A stretch of DNA of 6,370 bases from Pseudomonadota bacterium (GTDB lineage: Bacteria > Pseudomonadota > Gammaproteobacteria > Burkholderiales > Burkholderiaceae). Made by a program: the position numbers and the translations under genes. Below, piece by piece: positions 6,024-6,370 of this stretch (positions within the stretch are counted from its first letter, which is position 1; every line of letters starts with the position of its first letter). The notes beneath the pieces are model-generated. The model was not told where the DNA came from. It saw only the letters and a list, made by a program, of their open reading frames with translations, and did not search any database. The DNA is taken from positions 1-6,370 of the forward strand of contig CAUJJP010000177.1 in NCBI GenBank assembly GCA_963205525.1, written 5' to 3'.

Positions 6024-6370
6024 ACCACATCAAACCCATACAGGTCGGCCTGCTCGGCATCGGCACCGTAGGCAGCGGCACCTTCCAGGTGCTGCAACGC
6101 AACCAGGCCGAGATCCGGCGCCGCGCCGGCCGAGGCATCGAGATTGCGATGGTCGCCGACCTGGACGTGGCGCGCGCGCGCGCGATCGTCGGCGATTCGG
6201 TGCGCGTGGTGGGCGACGCGCGCGAGGTGGTGAACGACCCGCAGATCGACGTCGTGGTCGAGCTCATCGGCGGCTGCGGCATCGCGCGCACGCTGTTGCT
6301 CGAGGCGATCGAGCGCGGCAAGCACGTGGTCACCGCCAACAAGGCGCTGCTGGCGGTGCACGGCAACGAG
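6020..6370 (+). CDS. hom: Homoserine dehydrogenase, 3' truncated
   Basis: The enzyme reduces aspartate semialdehyde to homoserine with NAD(P)H, the branch point to threonine and methionine, in the cytoplasm. The first 117 codons are visible and the frame stays open to the window edge. The N-terminal Rossmann fold shows IQVGLLGIGTVGSGTF (7-22) with the GxGxxG nucleotide-binding loop, then VVVELIGG (78-85) and VVTANKALLA (103-112) with the conserved Lys K108. The start is GTG at 6020, because no ATG occurs near the family N-terminus; its last two bases form the start of the TGA stop of alaA (GTGA, 6020-6023). A purine run GAAAG at 6004-6008 is a weak ribosome site, which fits expression by coupling to alaA. 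This is a monofunctional Hom type by its N-terminus, with no aspartokinase domain ahead of it; a C-terminal ACT domain would lie outside the window. Threonine synthase often follows in relatives. Confidence 0.94.
   Translation, partial: MNHIKPIQVGLLGIGTVGSGTFQVLQRNQAEIRRRAGRGIEIAMVADLDVARARAIVGDSVRVVGDAREVVNDPQIDVVVELIGGCGIARTLLLEAIERGKHVVTANKALLAVHGNE

Noticed and set aside
1..6370. Search for a CRISPR array, tRNA/rRNA, IS element, toxin-antitoxin pair or defence system
   Set aside because: No regularly spaced repeats, transposase motifs or RNA gene structures were seen. The PIN domain here is part of a PhoH fusion without a small antitoxin gene next to it, so I do not call it a toxin-antitoxin pair.

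Overview
The window looks like ordinary chromosomal DNA of a high-G+C betaproteobacterium, probably of the order Burkholderiales. By eye the G+C content is around two thirds, and third codon positions are strongly G/C-biased in all genes. The proteins resemble proteobacterial housekeeping families, and an AlaA-type aminotransferase followed directly by homoserine dehydrogenase fits that order. The taxonomic placement is inference from memory of these families; no search was run.

Layout, left to right. (1) Positions 1-1797, plus strand: the 3' ~95% of a propionate-CoA ligase gene (prpE), cut at its 5' end by the window edge. (2) Positions 1798-1885: a short, very G+C-rich convergent gap with a hairpin but no T-tract. 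(3) Positions 1886-3661, minus strand: a PIN-PhoH ATPase with an unusually long Ala/Pro-rich N-terminal linker. (4) Positions 3662-3823: a gap holding a clear intrinsic terminator for the gene upstream on the minus strand, a 12-bp perfect palindrome and a -10-like box. (5) Positions 3824-4303, minus strand: a Bcp/PrxQ-type peroxiredoxin with a TATAAT box just upstream. (6) Positions 4385-4756, minus strand: a small Mth938/DUF498-domain protein. (7) A 40-bp divergent gap. (8) Positions 4797-6023, plus strand: alanine/glutamate-type PLP aminotransferase (alaA). (9) Positions 6020-6370, plus strand: the start of homoserine dehydrogenase (hom), overlapping alaA by 4 bp and cut by the right window edge.

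The plus-strand pair alaA-hom is probably a translationally coupled amino-acid operon: pyruvate/glutamate transamination next to the branch-point enzyme for threonine and methionine. The minus-strand genes DUF498, bcp and phoH lie head to tail, but the terminator between bcp and phoH means they are not a simple operon. prpE is a separate, convergent unit for propionate activation.

I found no mobile element, CRISPR array, RNA gene or clearly new system. The points most worth a second look are the terminator only 50 bp upstream of the phoH start codon, the palindrome beside it, the peroxiredoxin lacking the usual +5 cysteine, and the long Ala-rich extension of PhoH.
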